From Clostridia bacterium (GTDB lineage Bacteria; Bacillota; Clostridia; Oscillospirales; CAG-272), in contig CAAGGQ010000136.1 of NCBI GenBank assembly GCA_900769475.1, forward strand, positions 1-12,401: a DNA stretch of 12,401 bases, given 5' to 3'. The position numbers and the translations under genes were made by a program. The notes under the pieces were generated by a model that made no database searches, was not told the origin of the DNA, and saw nothing but the letters and a program-made list of their open reading frames with translations. Shown piece after piece: positions 1 through 7,950 of this stretch (within the stretch, counting starts at the first letter, position 1; the number at the start of each line of letters is the position of its first letter).

Positions 1-688
1 CCATGAAGTAGAGGAGGTAAGCGCCTTCCTTGCCTTCCACGGCTTCGAGGAATACGTCAACGCCCTTGTCAGCCTTGTCGGTGGTAGCCAGATAGTAGCC
101 ATCCATGTAGCCTGCAAAGTAGAAGGTCTTATCCAGCTTCACCTGGTGGAAGAAGAATTTGTAAGCGGTGTCCTTTGCGGGGGTCTCTGCCTTTTCGGGA
201 ACGTAGGTTGCGGGAGCCAGAGTAGCAAAGTTGCCGGGGAACTGGGCAACGCCAACGTCAGCGGCCTTGTCGCCGGTGATGTAGTAGGTGTTGGAAACGC
301 TGAAGGTGTTGTAGGTGTTATAGGTGCCCAGGTAGTAGGTATTCAAACCGTCGGGAGAGGTGTAGAACAGGGTACCGGTGGTAGCGTCGATGGTGTAGTA
401 GTTGGTAGGAGCGGTGGTAACCAGCTGAACGCTGCCCTTGCCCTTACCGGCCTCACCTGCCTGACGCTCGTAAACTTCGATGTAAGTCTTGGTTTCGCCA
501 TCCATGAAGTAGAGGAGGTAAGCGCCTTCCTTGCCTTCCACGGCTTCGAGGAATACGTCAACGCCCTTGTCAGCCTTGTCGGTGGTAGCCAGATAGTAGC
601 CATCCATATAACCTGCAAAATAGAAGGTCTTGCCCAGCTTTGCTTGGTAGAAGAAGAACTTGTAAGCGGTGTCCTTTGCGGGGGTCTC
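1..688 (-). repeat. Intragenic tandem repeat, 501-bp period
   Basis: The sequence at 1-187 repeats at 502-688 with an exact 501-base offset, which is 167 codons, so the frame is kept. The first 105 bases of each copy (1-105 and 502-606) are identical. Scattered differences appear only in the part that encodes the start of each unit. The full first unit covers 188-688; the second is cut by the window edge. Identity at synonymous positions suggests recent duplication or gene conversion. Confidence 0.9.
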
Positions 689-2065
689 AACCTTTACGGG
701 GAGGTAAAGGTCGGTGGAAGCCGAGTCGACCAACAGAGTGTAGGTCTTGGTCACGGTCTCCTTGCCGCAGGTTACGGTAACGGTCAGGGTTACGGTAGCG
801 TCGGCTTCGGGGAGAGTGATGGTCAGCTTACCTGTAGCGGCATCCAGAACGGCACATGCGTTATCGGAGGCCCATGCAAACTTTACGTCGGTAGCACCGG
901 CACCTACCAGAGGCAGGGTGATCTCGGTGTTCTCGGTGATGCGATCGGGAATGGTGATGTTGCCAAGCTCTACTTCGATCTTTTCGGCGTCGGTTCTTTC
1001 GATCACCTTAAAGTCGGAGTAACCGTCTACGCTCACGGGAATGAGGTAGAAGTTGCCGCTGTACAGCTGAACGATACCGGTCACGGTAGCGCTCTTACCA
1101 AAGTTATCGGTGTGGTTCTTCTTAAAGGTTTCGATGTCGGCCTTGGAGATGCAGTTGTTGGAGGAGGAGATACGAACGTAGGCCTCCTTATCGGCCAGCT
1201 TGAACTTGTAGTAGCCGTTGCTGGCATCCTGGCCGGTGATCTCCACGCCCTTGATGGTAACCAGGATGGACTGCTTGCCAACCAGAGCCTCATCGGAGAG
1301 CTTCTCGGCCTTGGTGAAGAACTCGGTGTAGTCCACGGGAGTAACGGTTTTAATGGTGGAATCCACAATGTCAACCTTAGCGCTGACAACCTCGTACAGG
1401 CCGTTGTAGGTATCCTTCAGACCGGTTACCGAAACGGTCATACCAACCTTCAGACCCAGATCAGCTTCGGGATCCTTGGCGTCGGCAAAGCCGTAAACGT
1501 AGTAGCCGCCCTCGTCATTCAGATCCTGGATGTACATACCGTTGCCGCTGGAGCCGTTGGTCTTGGAGAAAATACCGGTAATGATACCCTGTACCACAAC
1601 GGTAGCGTCATCGGGAGCAGCCGCATAATCGGCGTAGGAGAACATCTTGTAGGCGGGGATGGTGCGCTGGAAGGTCTTTTGTACGGTCTCGCCATTTTCT
1701 GCCTTGATGGTAGCGGTGAGCACGTAGTTGATCTCCTTTTCGGTCTTTTCGTTCACGTCGATGGTGAAGAAACCGTTCTTGGAGCTTTCCTTAATGGTTA
1801 CGCCCTCGGTCACGTCCACGGTCCATTCTACCGTGTAAACAACGCCGTCCACCATAACGCGGCCGGCAACCTCGTAGTCGGAGGGGGTGAGGGTGGGATC
1901 GTCTTTATAAAGGTTGAAGAGATAGTTGCCGGCATCGATGAGATCGTTGCCGCTGTCGGCGGTGCCGTCCGTGCTCTGCGCGGGAGGATTGGTACCGTTG
2001 GTACAGCCTGCCAGGAGCGCCAGGCAGAGAACCGACAGAATGAGAATCGACAATAACTTTTTCAT
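1..2065 (-). CDS. Multidomain surface lipoprotein with OB-fold-like and Ig-like domains and a 167-residue tandem repeat (3' end missing)
   Basis: The reading frame opens with ATG at 2065 and stays open for 688 codons to the left edge, so the C-terminus lies outside the window. An AAGGAGAC ribosome site lies just upstream. The protein starts with a lipoprotein signal peptide ending in lipobox LLAGC (Cys21), so it is probably anchored on the outer face of the membrane. Next come an Ig-like beta domain (about 60-138), two OB-fold-like segments (about 140-235 and 240-355), a second Ig-like domain (about 360-447) and tandem 167-residue units starting ETPAKDTAYKFFF at 460 and 627. The repeats are rich in Tyr, Thr and Phe. 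No catalytic motif is visible. OB-fold-like domains also occur in the upstream neighbour's product, so the two probably work together, 32 bases apart in one operon. Domain names come from pattern reading, not from a profile search. Function unknown; a ligand-binding or adhesive role is an inference. Confidence 0.85.
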   Translation of the reverse strand, partial: MKKLLSILILSVLCLALLAGCTNGTNPPAQSTDGTADSGNDLIDAGNYLFNLYKDDPTLTPSDYEVAGRVMVDGVVYTVEWTVDVTEGVTIKESSKNGFFTIDVNEKTEKEINYVLTATIKAENGETVQKTFQRTIPAYKMFSYADYAAAPDDATVVVQGIITGIFSKTNGSSGNGMYIQDLNDEGGYYVYGFADAKDPEADLGLKVGMTVSVTGLKDTYNGLYEVVSAKVDIVDSTIKTVTPVDYTEFFTKAEKLSDEALVGKQSILVTIKGVEITGQDASNGYYKFKLADKEAYVRISSSNNCISKADIETFKKNHTDNFGKSATVTGIVQLYSGNFYLIPVSVDGYSDFKVIERTDAEKIEVELGNITIPDRITENTEITLPLVGAGATDVKFAWASDNACAVLDAATGKLTITLPEADATVTLTVTVTCGKETVTKTYTLLVDSASTDLYLPVKVETPAKDTAYKFFFYQAKLGKTFYFAGYMDGYYLATTDKADKGVDVFLEAVEGKEGAYLLYFMDGETKTYIEVYERQAGEAGKGKGSVQLVTTAPTNYYTIDATTGTLFYTSPDGLNTYYLGTYNTYNTFSVSNTYYITGDKAADVGVAQFPGNFATLAPATYVPEKAETPAKDTAYKFFFHQVKLDKTFYFAGYMDGYYLATTDKADKGVDVFLEAVEGKEGAYLLYFM

Positions 2066-2097
2066 AATGTCTCCTTATGATAATTGGTTTCTTGTGA

Positions 2098-3429
2098 TTA
2101 GTAGATGGTGATATCGTTGATGGAGAAGACCTTGATCTGATATTCGCCGCTGAAGCAGTCGATCAGGCCCTTCACGTCAATGGTTTTGTTTTCAAAGCGA
2201 TCGGCGGTGATCAATTTGCCATCCGCATCCCGCAGAACCGTGGTGCGAACTGCAACGGTGATGCCGTCCACCTCGCAGGTCAGGGTCATGGCTCCGTTGG
2301 AGGAGCTGCCCTCGGTATCGGTGGTGTACACCGACTTGACCTTTAAATTCTTCATTTCAATGGAGGAATAGATGGCCAGCTCGGCGTATGCGTAGGTCTT
2401 GGAGTTTTCCTCTCCCGCAATGGTGACCTTTCCGTTTACAAAGGTGTCGGCGGTGGTCAGAACGTAGGCGGGGGCGTGTCCTTCGCTGATCTTTTGGATG
2501 TTGTTGGGATCCTTGGGACGCATGGGGGTATATTCCAGACCCGAAACCTGATAGGTTCCGCCGGTTTCGTAGTAGGTCACGGTTCCCACAATGCGGACCC
2601 GGTTCCCCACGTTCAGGATCTCCAGGCCGGTGCCGTTGAGGGCGTAGCCGTAGTACACGGTCATGCCGTAGTACATATCGGTCTCGGAATCGTATTCCTC
2701 TACGTAAACGCTGTTGTTGTTGTTTTTGGTAACCACGCCCTCAAAGGCGACCTTGGCGTTGTCGTAATCGGTGATGTTGCAACGCAGCTCCTTCAGGGTC
2801 AGCTCAGCGGCCTCGCCGTAGGGGAAGTTGGGGTCCTTTTGCCCGGAGTAGACGTGGAGCTTTTGGGCTTTTGCCTGGTTGATGGCGGCCATGCAGGTCT
2901 CTCCGTAGCGGTTGTTAGCCGAGTTGGAGGCAATGGCAAGACCGTTTTGCAACAGCTCGATGTTCAGGTTGCGCCATTCCTCACTTTCGGAGGTCTTGTA
3001 CCATACCCAAACCAGGTGACGGTCGCCCGTGGAATCCATATTCCATTTTTCGGTATCGGATTCCACCAGAATGGCGGTGGCGCTTTGCAGCTTCTCTTTG
3101 GTAAAGATCGAAGCCGCTTTGCCCCATTCCTCGATCTTACCCGTGGATTCGGGGGTGTTGACGGCCAGATAACGGGCCTTCAGCACGCCGCCCTCGGCGA
3201 TCGAGTCGGGAACGTGAAAGTGGGTGGTATCTCCGTCAATGTAGGCTTTGACCGTAACCTCTTGCTTCAGAGTGGTGGAGGACATATCCAGGCGGATCTC
3301 GCCGGCAAAGTCCCGTGCGTCGTTGGAGATGGGAGGCTCGTTCCCCTCGCCGGGACCGCAGGAAACGATCCCAACCAGGAGAATACAAAGAAGGAGAACC
3401 AGAGATAAGCTTCTGGTGTATGCTTTCAT
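2098..3429 (-). CDS. Thermonuclease-like (SNase family) lipoprotein with C-terminal OB-fold-like domains
   Basis: This 443-residue protein probably degrades nucleic acid outside the cell. It begins with a lipoprotein signal ending IVSC (Cys24). A staphylococcal-nuclease-like domain spans about 55-200. It shows the calcium/catalytic motif DGD (65-67), an Arg (R86) and the segment RYLAVNTPE. In the Staphylococcus aureus enzyme the matching segment is RLLLVDTPE; here Asp40 is replaced by Asn91, while Arg35 (R86) and Glu43 (E94) are kept. R137 is a candidate for Arg87. An OB-fold-like domain follows (about 218-302), then another beta-rich segment (about 320-443). The gene starts 9 bases after the binding-protein stop and has no recognisable Shine-Dalgarno, so translation is probably coupled to that gene. 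Family assignment is fairly firm. Whether it is an active nuclease, a different phosphodiesterase or only a nucleic acid binder is open. Confidence 0.8.
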   Translation of the reverse strand: MKAYTRSLSLVLLLCILLVGIVSCGPGEGNEPPISNDARDFAGEIRLDMSSTTLKQEVTVKAYIDGDTTHFHVPDSIAEGGVLKARYLAVNTPESTGKIEEWGKAASIFTKEKLQSATAILVESDTEKWNMDSTGDRHLVWVWYKTSESEEWRNLNIELLQNGLAIASNSANNRYGETCMAAINQAKAQKLHVYSGQKDPNFPYGEAAELTLKELRCNITDYDNAKVAFEGVVTKNNNNSVYVEEYDSETDMYYGMTVYYGYALNGTGLEILNVGNRVRIVGTVTYYETGGTYQVSGLEYTPMRPKDPNNIQKISEGHAPAYVLTTADTFVNGKVTIAGEENSKTYAYAELAIYSSIEMKNLKVKSVYTTDTEGSSSNGAMTLTCEVDGITVAVRTTVLRDADGKLITADRFENKTIDVKGLIDCFSGEYQIKVFSINDITIY

Positions 3430-3438
3430 AGGCGGTAA

Positions 3439-4857
3439 TTAGTCGGCCTGGTATTTGCACTCGGCAACTGCGTCCTCAAAGGCCTTCTTGATCATAGCGG
3501 CAACGTCGCTGCCGGCATCGGCCGAGAGACACTTCTGCATCAGCAGACCTACCTGGTCACGGGCGGTGGAGGAGCCGTTGAATGCGGGGGAGGTGTAGTA
3601 AGCAGCTTCCTGCTCCAGACAGATCTTTGCGGAGAGGGCGGAGATGAAGTCGCCGCCGTCGGCCTTATCCAGGAACTCGTTCTTGTAGATCTCGTTCTGA
3701 CCAACCGACTTGATGACCGGAACGTAGCCGGAAGCCATGGAGAACTCTGCCTGGAATTCCACGGTGGTGGTCAGGAACTTTACAAACAACCAGGAAGCAA
3801 TTACTTCTTGCTGGTTGGCCTTCTTAAAGATGCAGAGGGAAGGACCCTGAGAGATGACCTTGGGAGCGGCGGGATTTACCTGGGGAATGGTGGTAATGCC
3901 AACCTCAAAGGGGTAAGCGTCGTTCACCTTGTCGGGGCGCTGGTGAGTAGCACCGGCAGAGGAACCAATGGACATGTAGCTTCTGGTGCCGTCCTGAGCT
4001 TTGAAGAGGTCGGAGGTGTAACCGCCGGAGAGCTCCTTAGTGGTTACGTAGTTCTTCTGGTGCCATTCTCTGAACTTTGCAACAAAGCCGCGGTTGGTTT
4101 CGTTGTCAAAGAGGAAGTGCTCGCCGGTAGCGCTGGTGTAGTCGGAGCCGTACTGCTCGCACATGGTAATGAACCAGTTGGCTTCGCTGTCGTAGCCGAG
4201 AGGAATGCAGGTGGGATCGATCTGGCGGATCTTCTCGCACAGAGCTTCCATCTCTTCCCAGGTGGTGGGAGGAGTCAGGTTGTTGGCCTCAAAGAAGGTC
4301 TTGTTGTAGTAGAGCACCTCGGTGGACTTGGAAAGAGGCATGGTGTACATCTTACCGTCACCAAACTGCTTGCCTTCCTCGTAGTAGCCCTGAATAAAGT
4401 CGGCGATCTGCTCATCGGTCAGACCCATGGTCTCTTTGGTGCCGTCGGCTCTGGTCACTTCCAGGTCGCTGGCAATGAGATCGTCCAGGGAAACCACGGC
4501 CTTGGCCAGGTTGTACAGAGCCACGTGGTCGGGGTAGCAGTAAGCGATGTGGGGCTGGTTGCCAACGGTGATCTCGGTCTTGATCTGATCGCGAACGTCG
4601 TCGTAGCTACCAACCTGCTGGTGGTTGATGTGGATGTTGGGGTAGAGCTTGTTGAACTCTACAATGTAGCGATCCAGAACTTCACGCAGGTTTGCACCCA
4701 TGGTGTGGTAGAAGTTGATGGTCACTTCGCTTCCGTCGTAGCCAACCTCGGGCATTTGGAACTCGGGGGCTACGTTGGTGTTGTTGCAGGCAACCATGGA
4801 TACACAGTTGAAGCACAACGCCAGGAGCAGGAGGGCTGCAAGGAGAATCTTTTTCAT
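3439..4857 (-). CDS. CUT1-family ABC transporter substrate-binding lipoprotein (UgpB-like)
   Basis: This 472-residue protein captures the substrate outside the cell and delivers it to the two permeases encoded just upstream. The signal peptide ends in a lipobox, MVAC (Cys24). The mature part has the pattern of family 1 solute-binding proteins: a beta strand leading to INFYHTMG (about 49-56), then FNKLYPNI, the segment DGKMYTMPLSKSTEVLYYNK, the PPTTWEEM motif and a late ASWLFVKFL helix. Length is normal for the family. An AGAAAGGA ribosome site precedes the ATG. The 64-base gap before this gene is longer than elsewhere in the operon, which may allow separate mRNA processing or extra expression, as is common for binding proteins; no clear promoter is visible there. 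Substrate cannot be read from sequence: glycerol-3-phosphate (as for UgpB) and oligosaccharides are both possible. Confidence 0.9.
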   Translation of the reverse strand: MKKILLAALLLLALCFNCVSMVACNNTNVAPEFQMPEVGYDGSEVTINFYHTMGANLREVLDRYIVEFNKLYPNIHINHQQVGSYDDVRDQIKTEITVGNQPHIAYCYPDHVALYNLAKAVVSLDDLIASDLEVTRADGTKETMGLTDEQIADFIQGYYEEGKQFGDGKMYTMPLSKSTEVLYYNKTFFEANNLTPPTTWEEMEALCEKIRQIDPTCIPLGYDSEANWFITMCEQYGSDYTSATGEHFLFDNETNRGFVAKFREWHQKNYVTTKELSGGYTSDLFKAQDGTRSYMSIGSSAGATHQRPDKVNDAYPFEVGITTIPQVNPAAPKVISQGPSLCIFKKANQQEVIASWLFVKFLTTTVEFQAEFSMASGYVPVIKSVGQNEIYKNEFLDKADGGDFISALSAKICLEQEAAYYTSPAFNGSSTARDQVGLLMQKCLSADAGSDVAAMIKKAFEDAVAECKYQAD

Positions 4858-4921
4858 GATGAAAATCCTTTCTGTTTTGTTTTTTATTGTTAAAAGCCTG
4901 CCATTGAGGGATGCAGACTGC

Positions 4922-5815
4922 TTAACCTTTGATACCGCTTCTCGAAACGCCCTTCATGATGTACTTCCGCAGGAAGATGAACACCAGGAACAGGGGGAGG
5001 GAAACGATGGCAACGGCGGCCATCTGCACGGGGATGTTCACGTCACCCGTGGATTCGGTAAAGGCGTTCCGCAGACCGTTGGTGATCAGGCGGAATTCCT
5101 CCTTGTTGGCAACCAGGCGGGGCCAAACGTAGGAGTTCCAGGCACCCATCATCTTCAGAATGGTGATGGAGATCAAGGTGGGGAGCGCCAGGGGGATCAT
5201 CACCTTCCAAAGGTACTTGAGGTCGGAGGTTCCGTCCACCTTGGCCGCCAGGTACAGCTCGTTGGGGATCTGTAAAAAGTTCTGACGCAGGAGGTAGATG
5301 TAGAACACGCTTACCAGGAAGGGAACGATCAGTACCGTAAAGGAGTCCATCCAGCCAAAGGCGTTTACGGTAGCATAGTTGGTGATGGTAAAGAGCTCAC
5401 CGGGGATCATCATGGTGGCCAGGAGCAGAGCGAACAGGGTGTTCTTGCCCTTGAACTCCAGGCGCGCAAAGGCGAAGGCCGAGAGCACGGTGATCACCAG
5501 GGAGAGGAGGGTGGACACCAGACCAACGTAGAGGGTGTTCATAAAGAGGCGACCCAGGTTGGCTTGGTTAAAGGCTTCCACGTAGTTGGAGAGCAGGATC
5601 TCCCGGGGGAAGAGGGTGGGCACCGACAGACGGTACTCCGACAGGGACTTCACCGAGGAGATGAGCATCCAGTAGAAGGGGAAGATGATGATGATGGCCA
5701 TAATGAGCAAAAAGGCGTAAAGCATTACCTGCACGGCGATCTTGACTGCTTTTTGCGAGGAGGTCACCTTTTGCATGTCTTTTTCTTCCATGATTTTAAT
5801 TTTCGATTCCGACAT
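4922..5815 (-). CDS. Carbohydrate ABC transporter permease, MalG/UgpE type
   Basis: This 297-residue inner-membrane permease is the second half of the CUT1 channel. After a cytoplasmic N-terminus of about 25 residues it has six predicted membrane helices, the first at about 28-50. The EAA loop that docks on the ATPase is clear at about 186-212 (ELYLAAKVDGTS, then PLALP). The C-terminus ends KGVSRSGIKG, matching the short polar tail typical of MalG-type permeases, where VxxGxxKG is common. The ATG at 5815 has a full AAGGAGGTG ribosome site. Another in-frame Met at residue 14 is less well placed. The gene begins 15 bases after the MalF-type permease stop. All expected parts are present. Confidence 0.93.
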   Translation of the reverse strand: MSESKIKIMEEKDMQKVTSSQKAVKIAVQVMLYAFLLIMAIIIIFPFYWMLISSVKSLSEYRLSVPTLFPREILLSNYVEAFNQANLGRLFMNTLYVGLVSTLLSLVITVLSAFAFARLEFKGKNTLFALLLATMMIPGELFTITNYATVNAFGWMDSFTVLIVPFLVSVFYIYLLRQNFLQIPNELYLAAKVDGTSDLKYLWKVMIPLALPTLISITILKMMGAWNSYVWPRLVANKEEFRLITNGLRNAFTESTGDVNIPVQMAAVAIVSLPLFLVFIFLRKYIMKGVSRSGIKG

Positions 5816-5830
5816 TTTGGCACCTCCTTA

Positions 5831-6772
5831 TCAATAGTGGGTCTTCTTCTTGCTGACATACAGGTTTATCATGGTAACGATAAAGATGATGCCAAACAGA
5901 ATCAGAGCGGCGGCACTGGCACGGCCTTGCTTGTTGGCCAGGGCGTCATAGATGAATCCCACCATGGTATTCAAGCGGCGAGGATCGCCCGTGGGGCCCA
6001 TGTCGTCGCCAAAAATACCAACGATGCTGGAGTATTCCTTAAATCCGCCAATAAAGCCGGTAATCACCACGTAGGCCAGCATGGGGGAAAGAAGGGGAAC
6101 GGTAATCTTGGTAAATACGCGTCTGCGAGAGGTTCCGTCCACTCTGGCCGCGTCGTAGTACTGCTTGTTGATGCTCTGCAGACCGCCCAGAAGGATCAGG
6201 ATCTTAAAGGGCAGAGCGTTCCAAACGATGTACACCACCATCACCGTAATGTTGGCCCAGTAAGAGGAGCCGGCGTTGATCCAGTTGATGGCGGAGCCGC
6301 CAAAGAACTCGATTACGTTGTTAATGATACCTGCGGTGATCACAATCTCGTTTTCACTGCCAAAGGCCGAGCCTACCATGTTGAACATGGCGGCAAACAC
6401 CATGCCGATGGCAATGGAGTTGGTCACGTAGGGCAGGAAAAAGATGGTTTGCAGAAGTCTCTGCAACGGCTTGATCGCGTTCAGGCAAACGGCGATCAAG
6501 AGGGCCAGGATCGTGGAGATCGGAACGGTCAGTACACAAAGCAGCATGGTGTTGGTCAGGCAGGTCAAAAAGTCCTTATACTGGAGCACCTGCTTGAAGT
6601 TTCCAAAGCCAAAGTTGTACTGCATTCCACCCACGGCCGACATACTGCTGTAGCCTTCCAAAAACGCCATGCGCACGGTGTTGATGATGGGCCACACGGT
6701 AAAGATCAAAAGCAATACGATGGCAGGGGCAAGGTAGATCCAGGCTTTCCATGGATGTTTGCTTTCTACCAT
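5831..6772 (-). CDS. Carbohydrate ABC transporter permease, MalF/UgpA type
   Basis: This 313-residue protein is the first permease of the CUT1 transporter. It starts with a short basic N-terminus and a helix at about 12-33 containing YLAPAIVLLL, then WPII, the usual opening of UgpA-type permeases. Further membrane helices follow, and the EAA loop lies at about 204-230 (QYYDAARVDGTS, then VPLLSP). Its ATG comes one base after the TGA of the ATPase gene, and the likely ribosome site (GAGGTGA) is inside the last ATPase codons, so translation is very likely coupled. It forms a heterodimer with the MalG-type protein encoded 15 bases downstream. Length and motifs are normal for the family. Confidence 0.93.
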   Translation of the reverse strand: MVESKHPWKAWIYLAPAIVLLLIFTVWPIINTVRMAFLEGYSSMSAVGGMQYNFGFGNFKQVLQYKDFLTCLTNTMLLCVLTVPISTILALLIAVCLNAIKPLQRLLQTIFFLPYVTNSIAIGMVFAAMFNMVGSAFGSENEIVITAGIINNVIEFFGGSAINWINAGSSYWANITVMVVYIVWNALPFKILILLGGLQSINKQYYDAARVDGTSRRRVFTKITVPLLSPMLAYVVITGFIGGFKEYSSIVGIFGDDMGPTGDPRRLNTMVGFIYDALANKQGRASAAALILFGIIFIVTMINLYVSKKKTHY

Positions 6773-6773
6773 A

Positions 6774-7877
6774 TCACTTCACCTCGAAATAGATTCTGGT
6801 CTCGGTTTCCTTGTTAAAGAGGAATACCTTGTGGGGCTTGAGCGAATACTTCACCGTCTCGGCGGAGGTGTCGATCTTGTTATCGGAGTTAATGATGGAG
6901 CGAACCACAGGATTGAGGGAAGCGGGGTGGGTAGAAACCACGCTCACGTCGCGGCCCATGATCTCCACGCCGTTGAGGTGACATACCAGCTTGCCCTTGG
7001 CATCGGGAACAAAGCCCTCGGGACGAATGCCCACGGTAACGGCCTGATCCTCCACGCCCTTGACCTTCATCACCTCGTTCTCACCAATGTAGAGGCGCCC
7101 ATTCTCCACGCGGCCGTCGAATACGTTGATGGGAGGAGTGCCGAGGAACTTAGCAACAAAGAGGTTCACGGGATCGTCGTACACGTCCTGGGGTTTACCG
7201 ATTTGCTGCACCAGACCCAGTTTCATCACTACGATCATATCCGAAATGCTCATGGCCTCTTCCTGGTCGTGGGTAACGAAGATGGTGGTGATGCCGGTTT
7301 CCTTCTGGATACGGCGGATCTCCTCACGGGTTTGCAGACGCAACCGGGCGTCCAGGTTGGAGAGGGGCTCGTCCAACAGGAGCACGTTGGGCATCTTGAC
7401 CAGCGCGCGGGCAATGGCAACACGCTGCTGCTGACCGCCCGAGAGTTCGCTGGGCTTCCGCTCCATCAGATCGTCGATCTGCACCAGGCGAGCGGCCTCC
7501 AGGGCACGGGAAAGCATCTCGTTTTTGGAGAGCTTGTCCTTGCCCTTCAGGTTTTCCAAGGGGAACATGATGTTTTGCTTTACCGTCATGTGGGGGTAAA
7601 GGGCGTAGTTCTGGAACACCAGACCTACTCCGCGGCTCTCGGCAGAGAGCTGGGTCACGTCGTCGTCACCAAAGAAGATCTTTCCACTCGAAGGCTTTTG
7701 CAGGCCGCTGATCATGTAGAGGGTGGTGCTTTTTCCGCATCCCGAGGGACCCAGCAGGCCAATGAGCTTGCCGTCCGGGATGGTGAAGGTAAAGTCATTT
7801 ACCGCCACGACCTCTTCCGAGACCTTTTTGTTTCGACTGGGGAAGACCTTGGTCAAATTTTGAAGAACAACTTTCAT
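6774..7877 (-). CDS. ABC transporter ATP-binding protein of the MalK/UgpC/MsmX type
   Basis: This 367-residue cytoplasmic ATPase drives the CUT1 importer. Walker A is GPSGCGKST (43-51), the Q-loop glutamine is Q88 in VFQNYALYPHMT, the signature is LSGGQQQR (144-151), Walker B is LLLDEP (165-170), the D-loop is SNLDA (172-176) and the switch histidine is H202 in VTHDQEEA. A C-terminal regulatory OB domain (about 240-367) includes the family motif GIRPEGF, as in MalK and UgpC. The ATG has a GGAAGGAAG ribosome site. Many Firmicutes use one shared MsmX-type ATPase for several sugar transporters; here a complete one is encoded inside the operon, so this transporter need not rely on a shared unit. 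It is the first gene after the palindrome at 7908-7922 and is followed after one base by the MalF-type permease. Confidence 0.93.
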   Translation of the reverse strand: MKVVLQNLTKVFPSRNKKVSEEVVAVNDFTFTIPDGKLIGLLGPSGCGKSTTLYMISGLQKPSSGKIFFGDDDVTQLSAESRGVGLVFQNYALYPHMTVKQNIMFPLENLKGKDKLSKNEMLSRALEAARLVQIDDLMERKPSELSGGQQQRVAIARALVKMPNVLLLDEPLSNLDARLRLQTREEIRRIQKETGITTIFVTHDQEEAMSISDMIVVMKLGLVQQIGKPQDVYDDPVNLFVAKFLGTPPINVFDGRVENGRLYIGENEVMKVKGVEDQAVTVGIRPEGFVPDAKGKLVCHLNGVEIMGRDVSVVSTHPASLNPVVRSIINSDNKIDTSAETVKYSLKPHKVFLFNKETETRIYFEVK

Positions 7878-7907
7878 AAAAATCTTCCTTCCTGTTTTGG
7901 ATATTTA

Positions 7908-7922
7908 TTTGATCATATCAAA
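7908..7922 (-). promoter_or_regulatory. Candidate promoter and operator of the ABC transporter operon
   Basis: On the minus strand the sequence TTTGATATGATCAAA is a perfect inverted repeat (6-base arms, 3-base centre). It contains an extended -10 element, TGATATGAT. No good -35 lies 16-18 bases upstream, so the promoter would depend on the extended -10. The site is 30 bases from the ATPase start codon. A palindrome over a -10 box is the usual place for a repressor. The region is AT-rich, so chance is possible. Confidence 0.4.
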
Positions 7923-7950
7923 ACCAAAAATAATGAGGTGGGAACCGCCG

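Noticed and set aside
1..688. CRISPR or other spaced-repeat array
   Set aside because: The repeat has a 501-base period, keeps the reading frame and lies within one gene; there are no short repeats with unique spacers.
146..2056. Open plus-strand frame of 636 codons
   Set aside because: It is a Gly/Val-rich antisense shadow of the lipoprotein gene. The minus frame has a signal peptide, lipobox, ribosome site and recognisable domains.
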